A DNA stretch of 64,000 nt, from assembly GCF_001642725.1 (NCBI RefSeq), contig NZ_LSUQ01000009.1:1-64000 (forward strand), written 5' to 3'. The DNA is from Ferroacidibacillus organovorans (lineage in GTDB: Bacteria; Bacillota; Bacilli; Alicyclobacillales; SLC66). The notes under the pieces were generated by a model that saw nothing but the letters and a program-made list of their open reading frames with translations, ran no database searches and was not told where the DNA came from. The position numbers and the translations under genes were made by a program. This document shows, piece by piece, positions 8,690 to 17,368 of the stretch; position 1 is the first letter of the stretch; each line of letters begins with the position of its first letter.

Positions 8690-8812
8690 CTTCATCACTC
8701 CTGTCCATTATAGTTTACACTTTCCTTTCTTGAATGGCCGTACGATACCTACTTCACGATGCCAATAAACAATGCGCCATCAAATTTTGTATCAAACGTT
8801 TCGGCGATTCAG

Positions 8813-9304
8813 TTAAAAATTGGGCAAATTATTGATACTCCATTTGTTATTCTGTTTTATAACGGTTATAAATTCGGGATTGGTGCGAGGACGCCCGTTT
8901 GATCCATACAATCCCATGGCGGTTCCATACATCCAAACGTAGAATTGGTACTCGTTGTTTGAGACTTTCCTGTATCCAACGACTTCGTAGCTCTCATGAC
9001 CAGGCGGTACGAATGTAAAGTAATGCTCTAATTGTGCAGCTGATTTACCTTGTTTGGCCTTTGAGTTCAAGAGTGCGATGCCATCTTTACCGTCAAGCGT
9101 GAGCCAATCATTCAAAAATTTATCAACCGTTGCATTTGCTTGAAAGTAGTTATCCTGCAACATGGCTAAGGAACTGTCGATCTTTACGGTCATTTGCTTT
9201 GTTGTGTTATTTTTTACTTGCGATGTATTTTGTTCAGTCGAGCATCCAACCAACGATAAAACGATAACAGCAGTGATACCGAGCGCGATCAGACGTTTGT
9301 TCAC
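8813..9304 (-). CDS. Putative lipoprotein at the 3-prime end of the nitrate reductase operon
   Basis: 163-aa exported lipoprotein of unknown function. A basic start (NKR), a hydrophobic stretch and the lipobox LSLVGC near residue 18 predict lipid attachment at Cys and location on the outer face of the membrane. The mature part has YFQANATVDKFLNDWLTL near residue 55 and an aromatic-rich C terminus (YEVVGYRK, YQFYVWMYGTAMG), resembling small NTF2/DUF4878-like extracellular domains. The GTG start at 9304 has GAGG 7 nt upstream and lies only 10 nt after narI, so it is probably cotranscribed with it. Confidence 0.75.
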   Translation of the reverse strand: MNKRLIALGITAVIVLSLVGCSTEQNTSQVKNNTTKQMTVKIDSSLAMLQDNYFQANATVDKFLNDWLTLDGKDGIALLNSKAKQGKSAAQLEHYFTFVPPGHESYEVVGYRKVSNNEYQFYVWMYGTAMGLYGSNGRPRTNPEFITVIKQNNKWSINNLPNF

Positions 9305-9314
9305 ACATATCACC

Positions 9315-10091
9315 TCAATCCATGTCTGTCCTGCGAGATGCGACCTGATACGATTCACTCCCATTGACCCTCTCACTCAAATCAAAATTTGCTCGACGGG
9401 ATTTTGGACTCGTGAACGTTCCGAAGCGTGACCGATACTGAATTGGAGCCCTGCTTGGATAGCGAATCGGCGCGCTCCACACGTGAACCAGACGGGTAAA
9501 CGGCGAGACAGCAAACAAGGCAAAGCTGAGTATAATGTGAATCTGCAGCAGCAGAGGGACATGCGTCATGAGCTGCATGTCGGGATGAAAAAAGATCAGC
9601 CCTCGAATCCATGGACCAACCGTCAAGCGATACTCGTAGGGACCAAAGACATTGTTGGAAATCACCGTTTGCGAAGCGCCAAGAGCGATCACCAGAAACA
9701 ATAGACCGAGAGCTACGAAATCAGAAGGCGTAGAATTGCGACGAACGCGCGGATTGACAATCCGCCGCATGATCAAGATGAATCATCCCATCGTGGCTGC
9801 AAGGCCAGCCATTCCACCGACGATATCTGCCATCAGGTGATACGCTTCTGTTGAAACGCCAAGTGCCTGATAAACCCCAATGGGGATAAGCAGCCCCATC
9901 ACATGTCCGCCAATGACAAACAGCATTCCCCAGTGAAACATGAGACTTCCAGGGCGAAGCCACCGCTTCTCGAGAATCTCGCTCGACTTAGAGCCCCAAC
10001 TGCGTTGACTGAATACGTACCGGTACAATGTACCCACGACGAGTATCGTAAGTGTCACGTATGGATAAATCAACCACCAAAATTGAGTCAT
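9315..10091 (-). pseudogene. narI: Nitrate reductase gamma subunit NarI, interrupted by an in-frame TGA
   Basis: Membrane di-heme b subunit that passes electrons from menaquinol to NarH. From the ATG at 10091 (GGAGGGAAACAGC upstream) the frame reads MTQFWWLIYPYVTL. It shows the first heme-ligand helix (MFHWGMLFVIGGHVMG), then meets TGA at 9785-9783, codon 103. The same frame continues without a shift as FILIMRRIVNPRV to LQIHIILSFALFAVSPFTRLVHVW, with the second pair of heme His, and stops at 9315. Total 258 sense-length codons, normal for the family. One base (TGG or CGA to TGA, for example Trp) explains it. Sequencing error, a real null mutation or readthrough are all possible. Confidence 0.85.
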
Positions 10092-10131
10092 TGCTGTTTC
10101 CCTCCTTCGCTCTCCGTCGTCGATCGATCTG

Positions 10132-10722
10132 TCAATCGTAACCCAATGGGTATGGCAGATTGTCCAAATCTGTCTCCACGACAGGTTTTGAACGGTTTGA
10201 ACCCGAGTCATCCTGCAATGAAATTAGGACATTTGGCAAACAATCACGAATTAGCTCAAACAATTTTCGGTATGGGTGCTTTTCGTCGAGTTGCTCGTAA
10301 ATCGTCTGGCAGACAACAGCGAGTCTTGATTCCAGATCATCCGTCGGCATTCCAATCGGTTTTTCTGCAATAAACTCCAAAAGAAGTGGCAGATAATCAG
10401 GCAATTCTCCCTCGAGTGGCTCAAATGCCGCACTTTGGAGGAGTGCCTGTAGCCGAAGCAGAGCATCCCCCCGCTCTCTGCTATCGCCAAGTTCATGAGC
10501 CGTGAGATACAGTGCAGTGGATTCTTGCATATCAAACGTAGCAACGTAACAACGGAGCAGTTCTGAAGTCGGTACCCGCGCGAGCGCATCCACAGCTGCC
10601 AGCACCCGGTCATCCTCTGTTTCTTTGCAAGAAGTGTCAATCTCTTCAATAAACTCCGAAAAATACTTCTCCGGGTATGCTAAAAGGACAGAGGCGATTT
10701 TCAGTCGCTCTTGCAGCGTCAT
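10132..10722 (-). CDS. narJ: Nitrate reductase assembly chaperone NarJ
   Basis: 196-aa cytoplasmic chaperone of the TorD/DmsD/NarJ family. It holds the NarGH pair while the molybdenum cofactor and Fe-S clusters are inserted and is absent from the final enzyme. The conserved helix LYLTAHELGDSRERGDALLRL is near residue 70 and PDYLPLLLEFIAE near residue 108. GAGGGGG lies 8 nt before the ATG. It sits 13 bp after narH and 40 bp before narI, the standard narGHJI order. Confidence 0.95.
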   Translation of the reverse strand: MTLQERLKIASVLLAYPEKYFSEFIEEIDTSCKETEDDRVLAAVDALARVPTSELLRCYVATFDMQESTALYLTAHELGDSRERGDALLRLQALLQSAAFEPLEGELPDYLPLLLEFIAEKPIGMPTDDLESRLAVVCQTIYEQLDEKHPYRKLFELIRDCLPNVLISLQDDSGSNRSKPVVETDLDNLPYPLGYD

Positions 10723-10735
10723 CTTTGCATCCCCC

Positions 10736-12214
10736 TCACCGTTTCATTGGCGCCAAAACGCCTTCCGGCGGCGCTATTCCTTCAAGGCTGCATGCACCTT
10801 GCGCATAAGCGAGGTCTGGGTTTGTCTCGCGCTCGGCGGTTGGAATGACAAAGCGTTCGTCGTACTTCGCCACGCCAAACAAACGGGCCATCGCCATCAC
10901 TTGATCCGCTGTCAGACCTGACTCTTTGAGCAGTTTCTCACCGTCCATATCCCCGACCCGTGATGCGCGCATAAAGGCACGCATTGCCGTAAGGCGAATC
11001 AGCGCTCGGCGTATGACATCCGTATCGCCTGCAGACAAGATGGACGCGAGATACTCAACAGGGATTCGCATATCGTCTACCACCGTGAGATAGGCATTGG
11101 CAGACATGGAATCCTCGTTCTGTACGTGGGTCATCATCGGACTCAGCGGCGGTACATACCAGACCATCGGCATGGTGCGGTATTCCGGATGAAGCGGCAA
11201 TGCAACCTTCCATTCAACGGCCATCTTGTAGACCGGTGAATTCTGCGCCGCTTCAATCCAAGCCTCATTGATGCCCGCTTCACGAGCAGCCACAATGACA
11301 GCCGGATCGTACGGATCAAGAAATGCATCCAATTGCGCTGGATACAGATCTTTCTCGTTCTTCACTGAAGCAGCCTCACGAATCTTGTCCGCATCGTAAA
11401 ACATCACACCGAGATAGCGAATGCGCCCTACACAGGTTTCCGAGCACACCGTCGGCAGACCTGCTTCAATGCGCGGATAACAGAAGTGGCACTTTTCTGC
11501 TTTGTGGGTGTTCCAGTTAAAATAGACTTTTTTGTATGGGCATGCACTGACACAAAAACGCCACCCGCGGCAGGCATCCTGGTCAACAAGCACAATTCCG
11601 TCTTCATCGCGCTTGTAAATGGCGCCAGAAGGACACGCTGCGACGCAGGCTGGATTCAAACAATGTTCACAGATGCGGGGCAAGTACATCATAAACGTCT
11701 GTTGATAAGTAAACGCCACATGCTCCTCAATCTCGCGCAAGTTTGGATCAAGGCTCGCGATTTCAGATCCACCTGCTAAATCGTCATCAAAGTTTGGACC
11801 CCACACAGGACGATCGATAAACTGGCCTGTCAGGAGAGAGCGCGGACGGGCTGTAGGTTGATGTTTTTTCTTGGGGCTGTCTGTCAGATTTTCATAATCA
11901 TAAGTCCAAGGTTCGTAGTAATCGTCTAGGGTAGGCTGATCCGGATTGTGGAAAATATTGGCTAGTTTTGCAATCGCACCGCCGGCTCGCAAACGCAGCT
12001 TTCCATCCTTCATTGTCCATCCGCCGCGAAATTTGTCTTGGTCTTCCCAGCGCTTGGGGTAGCCAGGCCCCGGACGTGTTTCCACATTGTTAAACCAAGC
12101 GTACTCTACCCCTGGACGGTTGGTCCAAGTATTTTTGCAGGTCACACTGCAGGTGTGGCAGCCAATGCACTTGTCAAGATTCATCACCATGGCAACTTGC
12201 GCTTTAATCCTCAA
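10736..12214 (-). CDS. narH: Respiratory nitrate reductase beta subunit NarH
   Basis: 492-aa electron-transfer subunit on the cytoplasmic side of the membrane. It carries the full set of ferredoxin-type motifs. CIGCHTCSVTCKN starts at residue 18, CEHCLNPACVAACP is near 185, and CRGWRFCVSACPYKKV has Trp in place of a Cys, the mark of the [3Fe-4S] site. A last group follows as CHFC with CSETCVGR. Length is normal for Bacillus NarH. Its ATG lies 11 bp inside the end of narG, so the two are translationally coupled. Confidence 0.97.
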   Translation of the reverse strand: MRIKAQVAMVMNLDKCIGCHTCSVTCKNTWTNRPGVEYAWFNNVETRPGPGYPKRWEDQDKFRGGWTMKDGKLRLRAGGAIAKLANIFHNPDQPTLDDYYEPWTYDYENLTDSPKKKHQPTARPRSLLTGQFIDRPVWGPNFDDDLAGGSEIASLDPNLREIEEHVAFTYQQTFMMYLPRICEHCLNPACVAACPSGAIYKRDEDGIVLVDQDACRGWRFCVSACPYKKVYFNWNTHKAEKCHFCYPRIEAGLPTVCSETCVGRIRYLGVMFYDADKIREAASVKNEKDLYPAQLDAFLDPYDPAVIVAAREAGINEAWIEAAQNSPVYKMAVEWKVALPLHPEYRTMPMVWYVPPLSPMMTHVQNEDSMSANAYLTVVDDMRIPVEYLASILSAGDTDVIRRALIRLTAMRAFMRASRVGDMDGEKLLKESGLTADQVMAMARLFGVAKYDERFVIPTAERETNPDLAYAQGACSLEGIAPPEGVLAPMKR

Positions 12215-15200
12215 GCCAGTTCACCTCTTTAAGCGGACGAATGACTGTCATGACGTCCCGCTGATGTCCCGTTGGACCGTAGTAATTGAATCCATAGCTG
12301 AGTTGTGCGTAACCGCCGATCATGTGCGTCGGCTTCGGAATGATACGCGTTACACTGTTGTGCGTCCCGCCTCTGTCACCCGTGATGGTGCTGCCTGGAA
12401 CGCCTATGGTTCGATCTTGCGCATGATACATCATGGCGATGCCAGGCGGCAGCCGATACGTCACAACCGCGCGGCAAGCGATGGCGCCATTACGGTTGTA
12501 CACTTCAACCCATGCGTTGTCCTTGATGCCGATTTTTTTTGCATCTTCTTCACTCATCCAGATGGTCTGCCCACCGCGAAAAAGCGTCAGCATCCGATGA
12601 TTATCTGAGTAGGTGGAATGAATGCCCCATTTCTGATGGGGCGTAAGATAACGAACCATGACCGTCTGACCATTTTGATCATCCACCGGTGCGTCTCCAT
12701 CCTGAAATGGCAGAATGCCAAGCGGCGGACGATAGAGCGGCAACCCTTCACCAAAATCAAGCATCACTTCATGATCAAGATAGAAATGCTGGCGACCCGT
12801 CAATGTATGCCATGGTATTCGATATTCCACATTCGACGTAAAGGGCGAGTAGCGGCGGCCTTCTCCTTCAAGTCCACTCCAGACGGGCGTTGCCAGCGAG
12901 AGCCTCGGCTGTGCCGTGAGATCCTCAAAGGTGTATGCCGTCTCACGATGACCCGCTGCAACATCTTTTACATCAAGGCCTGTAAATTTGCTCAGGGCTT
13001 CCCATTCTTCAACGGCGCGATGGCCGTTCGTCGCGCCTGAGAGGGTGAGAATGGCTTCTGCAACCTGACGTTCTGTGCGGATAAGGGGGCGGCCAAACCC
13101 TGGACCTTCCGTTTTGGAAACACCTACCCGCTTTGTGAGCTCTGCATAGGCGTGTTCACCGGAGATCGCAATTCCTTTGGCCCCATAGCTTTTCTCTGAG
13201 AGCGGGCCCATCGTCGTCATCATGTCGATCACATGCGGATAATCCCGATGGACAAGCACAAATTTTGGCATCGTCTTCCCAGGAATCGCTTCGACTTCCC
13301 CCTTGCGCCAGTCGCGCACTTTTCCGCCCACTTGCGACAGCTCATCAAGAGAGTCATGATTGAGCGGAGCCATCACCAGGTCGTCTTGCGCCGGTAAGTG
13401 GTCTTTAGCGAGTCGGGAAAACGTCTCAGCGATACTTCGGAACGCTACCCAATCTGTGCGCGTCTCCCAGGGCGGAGAAATTGCCGGATTGAACGGGTGA
13501 ATGAATGGGTGCATATCCGTGCTGCTCAGATCATGCTTCTCGTACCAGGTTGCGGCAGGTAGAACAATATCCGAGTAAAGACCCGTTCCCGTCATCCGAA
13601 AATCGATATCGATGAGCAGGTCTACCTTTCCTTTCGGTGCTTGATCTGTCATACGGATATCCTGCGGTTGCCAATTCGCTTCCTCCCCAAGTACATGACC
13701 ATCTGTCCCCAGAAGATGCTTTAGAAAATACTCATGGCCTTTTGAGCTTGAACCAAGCAGGTTCGAACGCCAGACAAAGAATACACGCGGAAAATTCCGC
13801 GGATTGTCTGGATCTTCAATCGCAAAATCAATTTCGCCGTTGGCAACCTTCTTGCCGACATGCGCCGCAATCTCTTCGGCCGTTTGTGCACCAGCAGTCT
13901 TTGCGTCACGAACCACCTCGAGGGAGTTCTGTGTCCACTGAGGGAAGGAGGGCAACCAACCAAGCCTCGCTGCCAAGACATTCATATCTGCTGGATGCAT
14001 ATTCTGAAAACGGCCGCCAAGAGGCGATCCAAGGGTCTTTGTCTCCAACTCTTCATAGCGAAACTGGTCGGTGGTGAAATAAAAGAAAGAGGTTCCGTTT
14101 TGCTGACGCGGCGGTCGATTCCAGTCTGTTGCAAACGCAATCGTTGACCAACCTTCGAGCGGGCGAACCTTTTCCTGTCCCACATAGTGCGCCCATCCAC
14201 CCCCGTTCACGCCTTGGCAACCCGTGAGCAGCACCAGGTTAATAATCGACCGATAAATCATGTCACTGTGATACCAGTGGTTGGTTCCTGCGCCAAGCGC
14301 GATCATTGACTTCCCATGCGTGCGCTCCGCGTTGTCTGCAAACTCGCGCGCCACCTGAAGAACCAGGTTTCGATCCACACCGGTAATCGCTTCCTGCCAG
14401 GCAGGTGTGTACGGCAACGGGTCGTCGTAAGATGCCGGATAGTCACCCAACAATCCGCGGCGGACACCGACATGCGCCATCATCAAGTCAAAAATGGTGG
14501 TAACCCAGATGTCTTCCCCCTTTCGGTTGACGAGTTTCTTGGCAGGCACGCCTCGCTCCAACACTCGAGCTCTTGTATCCTCAAAACACGGAAATTGAAC
14601 CATCAACGTATCATCGGCGTCACTCAGGAAGCTCAGTTGCGGCGAGATGGGCGATCCATGAATGGTTTCCATGCGAAGATTCCACTGATCAGAATTGTCA
14701 TAGCGAAAGCCGATGCTGCCTTTTGGAACGACCGGCTGATTCGTCAGCTCATCCCACAGCACGGTTTTCCAGTCCCCTTGCCGCTCCTCGCTCTCCAACC
14801 CCACTTCTGAGGCTCGCAAAAACGCGCCGGAAACAAACGCGCCATTTCTCTTTTCTAGCGTCACCAAGAACGGCAAATCGGTGTTTTGTTTGACATAGGC
14901 ATCGAAGTATTCTGTTTTTTTATCAACGTAGAATTCCTGCAAGATGACTTGCGTCATGGCCATCGCGAGAGCCGCGTCCGTACCCGCTTTGGCAGGAAGC
15001 CACTGATCTGCAAACTTTACGTATTCGGCATAATCCGGGCTGACACCGACTACCTTTGTCCCGTTATAGCGAGCCTCCACCATGAAGTGTGCATCTGGCG
15101 TGCGCGTCATTGGGAGGTTGGTGCCCCAAATGATGAAGTAAGATGAGTTATACCAATCCGCACTCTCCGGCACGTCGGTTTGATCCCCCCAGATCTGCGG

Positions 15201-15902
15201 AGATGCCGGTGGAAGATCCGCATACCAGTCATAAAAACTAAGAATCGTACCTCCAATCAGGGATAGAAACCGTGATCCACCCGCATAACTCACTTGCGAC
15301 ATTGCGGGTATCGGGCTAAAGCCTGTGACCCGATCAGGCCCGTACTCTTTAATCGTATCAATCGAAGCCGCCGCAATCATTTCCGTGACTTCTTCCCACG
15401 AAGAGCGCACAAGCCCCCCCTTGCCGCGCGCCTGTTGGTATGCGGCACGCTTTACTGGATCGTTTACGATAGCACGCCAAGCGCTGATCGGATCACGTCC
15501 AGTCCCTCGCTCTTGTCGCCACAAATCAAGCAAATCCCCTCTTACATAAGGGTACTTAACTCGAAGTGGGCTGTATTCATACCAGGAAAAACTTGCGCCA
15601 CGGGGACACCCGCGAGGTTCGTATTCCGGCACATCGGGGCCCAAGGATGGGTAGTCTGTTTGCTGCGTTTCAAACGCGATGATGCCATCCTTCACATGAA
15701 TCTTCCAACTGCAACTCCCTGTACAATTCACCCCGTGCGTTGAGCGGACGACTTTGTCAAAACGCCAACGGTTACGGTATAGATCCTCCCAGTCACGAGA
15801 GCGAGGACTATGTTCCGACCAATTTTGATTGAATCGCTCGCCTCGTCGCAGGTGATTCAAGCCCTGAAGGAGTGATTTCTTTGATTTCGGCACAAGCGTC
15901 AT
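12204..15902 (-). CDS. narG: Respiratory nitrate reductase alpha subunit NarG
   Basis: 1232-aa catalytic subunit reducing nitrate to nitrite at a bis-MGD molybdenum site. The FS0 cluster motif HGVNCTGSCSW (His plus Cys ligands) is near residue 50, completed by GCPRGASFSWYEYS near 93. The molybdenum ligand Asp and its surroundings are seen in YNSSYFIIWGTNLPMTRTPD near 250, and cofactor contacts such as GTNHWYHSDMIYRS near 550. No twin-arginine signal is present, as usual for NarG facing the cytoplasm. The frame is open to 15968. ATG 15902 has AAAGGA almost touching it, so the GTG at 15893, 9 nt from that site, may be the true start. Confidence 0.97.
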   Translation of the reverse strand: MTLVPKSKKSLLQGLNHLRRGERFNQNWSEHSPRSRDWEDLYRNRWRFDKVVRSTHGVNCTGSCSWKIHVKDGIIAFETQQTDYPSLGPDVPEYEPRGCPRGASFSWYEYSPLRVKYPYVRGDLLDLWRQERGTGRDPISAWRAIVNDPVKRAAYQQARGKGGLVRSSWEEVTEMIAAASIDTIKEYGPDRVTGFSPIPAMSQVSYAGGSRFLSLIGGTILSFYDWYADLPPASPQIWGDQTDVPESADWYNSSYFIIWGTNLPMTRTPDAHFMVEARYNGTKVVGVSPDYAEYVKFADQWLPAKAGTDAALAMAMTQVILQEFYVDKKTEYFDAYVKQNTDLPFLVTLEKRNGAFVSGAFLRASEVGLESEERQGDWKTVLWDELTNQPVVPKGSIGFRYDNSDQWNLRMETIHGSPISPQLSFLSDADDTLMVQFPCFEDTRARVLERGVPAKKLVNRKGEDIWVTTIFDLMMAHVGVRRGLLGDYPASYDDPLPYTPAWQEAITGVDRNLVLQVAREFADNAERTHGKSMIALGAGTNHWYHSDMIYRSIINLVLLTGCQGVNGGGWAHYVGQEKVRPLEGWSTIAFATDWNRPPRQQNGTSFFYFTTDQFRYEELETKTLGSPLGGRFQNMHPADMNVLAARLGWLPSFPQWTQNSLEVVRDAKTAGAQTAEEIAAHVGKKVANGEIDFAIEDPDNPRNFPRVFFVWRSNLLGSSSKGHEYFLKHLLGTDGHVLGEEANWQPQDIRMTDQAPKGKVDLLIDIDFRMTGTGLYSDIVLPAATWYEKHDLSSTDMHPFIHPFNPAISPPWETRTDWVAFRSIAETFSRLAKDHLPAQDDLVMAPLNHDSLDELSQVGGKVRDWRKGEVEAIPGKTMPKFVLVHRDYPHVIDMMTTMGPLSEKSYGAKGIAISGEHAYAELTKRVGVSKTEGPGFGRPLIRTERQVAEAILTLSGATNGHRAVEEWEALSKFTGLDVKDVAAGHRETAYTFEDLTAQPRLSLATPVWSGLEGEGRRYSPFTSNVEYRIPWHTLTGRQHFYLDHEVMLDFGEGLPLYRPPLGILPFQDGDAPVDDQNGQTVMVRYLTPHQKWGIHSTYSDNHRMLTLFRGGQTIWMSEEDAKKIGIKDNAWVEVYNRNGAIACRAVVTYRLPPGIAMMYHAQDRTIGVPGSTITGDRGGTHNSVTRIIPKPTHMIGGYAQLSYGFNYYGPTGHQRDVMTVIRPLKEVNWLED

Positions 15903-16003
15903 TCCTTTCGCATTTGCGTCAAGCGACTGACGCTTTGTCAGCGACAGCAATTCATAGCATCCAATCAACCAGGAACTCGTTGTGGCTTAAATGGTTTACA
16001 AAA

Positions 16004-16279
16004 TCACTTAAAAGGCTGGTACTGTGTACCCACGATTCGAAATGCGGATTCACTCCCCTCAAGTTCCATGATGAAGGTCTTCCAATTCGGCACATTGGCG
16101 GCGACCAGAACCAGACGTTCGAGGGCGTTTGCATCTGTGATGCGTTCAATCTGCCCTGTGATTTCTTGCGGAACTGTGCCGAATCGAAGGTTCAGCAAAC
16201 CAATGAGATCATCTTTGTCTGTCGCCAAAGCATCTTGCTTCCACTGATCTTGAATCTTGTCCCAGTCCACTTCGACCAC
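16004..16279 (-). CDS. Small helical protein of the nitrate reductase operon, function unknown
   Basis: 91-aa acidic protein with no export signal or membrane segment. It begins VDWDKIQDQWKQDAL and contains DLIGLLNLRFGTVPQEITGQIERI and DANALERLVLVAANV, a helix pattern like the C-terminal DUF4351-type helical domains that follow RLL-x-RFG-x(2)P. I know no assigned function. GTG starts lie at 16279 and 16270. AAAAGGGG is best placed for the second. It lies 47 bp after the hemerythrin-like gene and about 100 bp before narG, in the same direction, so a role in nitrate reductase expression or assembly is plausible (inference). Confidence 0.65.
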   Translation of the reverse strand: MVEVDWDKIQDQWKQDALATDKDDLIGLLNLRFGTVPQEITGQIERITDANALERLVLVAANVPNWKTFIMELEGSESAFRIVGTQYQPFK

Positions 16280-16326
16280 CCCTTTTCTACGATGTGCATG
16301 CTGCCACCTGCTCTGTGATGCATAAC

Positions 16327-16770
16327 CTATCGTCGTTTGGCGTGATCGTTCGTCTCTATATCAAGCAGCCACTTCTCCTCGTCACGACTGTGTTTTTCAA
16401 CGAGCCAAAGAAGCATTTGGAATCGATCAAGTATTGCAGGAATTGTACCTTGATTGACCAAAAGTTCCTCCGCCTCCGCCACAAGTTGCCGCATAACATT
16501 GTGATCTCGCGTAAGAAAAAGGATCTTATCCGCGTGTTCCGGGTGCTCCATCGCAACTTCTTTATAGAAACCTTCCTCTTCCTCCGTCGCATGGCAAAGT
16601 GTTCGCGTTTGCCAATGCTCAATAATCAATCTCGCCGTCGAGATCACCGCTTGCTCTTTGCCTGCGTCCGCAAACGCTTTGGCGATATGAGTTAACTCTT
16701 CCGCCTCACCATAAGCCGCTTCATGAATGGAACGGTGCGATTGAAGCTGTTGCAATGCCGGTCCTGACAT
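16327..16770 (-). CDS. Hemerythrin-like (HHE) domain protein
   Basis: 147-aa four-helix-bundle protein. Spaced His and carboxylate residues match a di-iron hemerythrin-like site: SHRSIHEAAYGEAEEL, IIEHWQTRTLCHATEEEEGFY, LTRDHNVMRQL and KHSRDEEKWLLD. Such proteins bind oxygen, NO or iron. AGGAGG lies 9 nt before the ATG at 16770. It is the first gene of the nar operon here. In that setting sensing or scavenging NO or O2, or iron-centre repair, is a reasonable inference. A palindrome-rich promoter region precedes it. Confidence 0.75.
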   Translation of the reverse strand: MSGPALQQLQSHRSIHEAAYGEAEELTHIAKAFADAGKEQAVISTARLIIEHWQTRTLCHATEEEEGFYKEVAMEHPEHADKILFLTRDHNVMRQLVAEAEELLVNQGTIPAILDRFQMLLWLVEKHSRDEEKWLLDIETNDHAKRR

Positions 16771-16825
16771 ATGCGGCGACCTCCTGTATGCGAATGCACG
16801 CAATCACTGACGACCAAGGATCTCT

Positions 16826-16981
16826 GGCGAATTTCGCCTTTTCATATTTCGATGTTGAACCACTTGTTACTTCCATCATGCAGGCAAACGGCAGATATGC
16901 ATCAGACCAAACCTGACTATCCTATTGACACCATCTTTCCTAGTCCATTTGGTCTACTTTTTTGGAAAAATGGACTAGGAA
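16826..16981. promoter_or_regulatory. Upstream region of the nitrate reductase operon with two dyads
   Basis: A perfect dyad GGCGAA-T-TTCGCC is at 16826-16838, about 60 bp before the first gene. Further up, a perfect 14-bp inverted repeat has arms at 16937-16950 (TTCCTAGTCCATTT) and 16968-16981 around a 17-nt spacer. No canonical Fnr box (TGTGA-N6-TCACA) is visible. The first dyad could be a regulator site. The second could be an operator or an RNA hairpin ending upstream transcription. Confidence 0.45.
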
Positions 16982-17066
16982 CAGTCTACCCATCAGGGTT
17001 GATGGATTCGCAAGCATCTCAAAGCTGAATGCCGCAATCATCTCGGCGAATTGGTAAATAGAGGTT

Positions 17067-17130
17067 CATCAACGCCAATCGTTTCGCATCCAGAGCGTTC
17101 GGGTTCATCCCATGAGCGCTCCATGACCAT
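17067..17130 (-). pseudogene. Relic of a second VOC (glyoxalase-fold) gene 3-prime end
   Basis: This stretch is closely similar to the last ~60 bp of the VOC gene at 26882-27298. On the minus strand it reads ALMG, a TGA stop, TRTLWMRNDWR and a stop, against ALMGLTRTPWMRNDGR in the intact gene. The upstream part has lost similarity. It is either the remains of a paralogue or a duplicated 3-prime end. The rest of 16982-17316 shows nothing else I can support. Confidence 0.6.
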
Positions 17131-17316
17131 CGTCGTGAGATTATTTTTGTTATCACTTTTAACCCTTGACTCTCCCGTCGGGCGAGACAAGAACCTGAAA
17201 TTGAATGAAGGCACCCTTTCAAGTACAAGAATTGATGCTTGAAGGATTGCGTTGGCGATTGAAACAATCAGGTCATTAATTTCCAAGATTCAACCTTGCA
17301 TAGGGTGAGCATTAAA

Positions 17317-17357
17317 TAGAAATTCAAGGACATGACGTCGCCCAATTTGAATTTCTA
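17317..17357 (-). terminator. Hairpin downstream of the antiporter gene, possible terminator
   Basis: An 11-bp inverted repeat (TAGAAATTCAA at 17317-17327 against TTGAATTTCTA at 17347-17357) lies 12 bp after the antiporter stop. The loop is 19 nt and the T-rich tail is short (TTTAAT), so termination is likely but not certain. Confidence 0.4.
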
Positions 17358-17368
17358 CTTCCTTATGA

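Noticed and set aside
8147-8713. 188-codon plus-strand frame opposite the aspartase-like gene
   Set aside because: Antisense to a strongly conserved enzyme, no site, no family.
9783-9785. TGA in narI as a selenocysteine codon
   Set aside because: NarI has no redox Cys at this place, no selenocysteine genes are seen, and a single base change to Trp explains it.
13637-14077. Long plus-strand open frame opposite narG
   Set aside because: It lies wholly inside the conserved narG gene, has no ribosome binding site and its translation is not protein-like. It is a shadow of the codon pattern.
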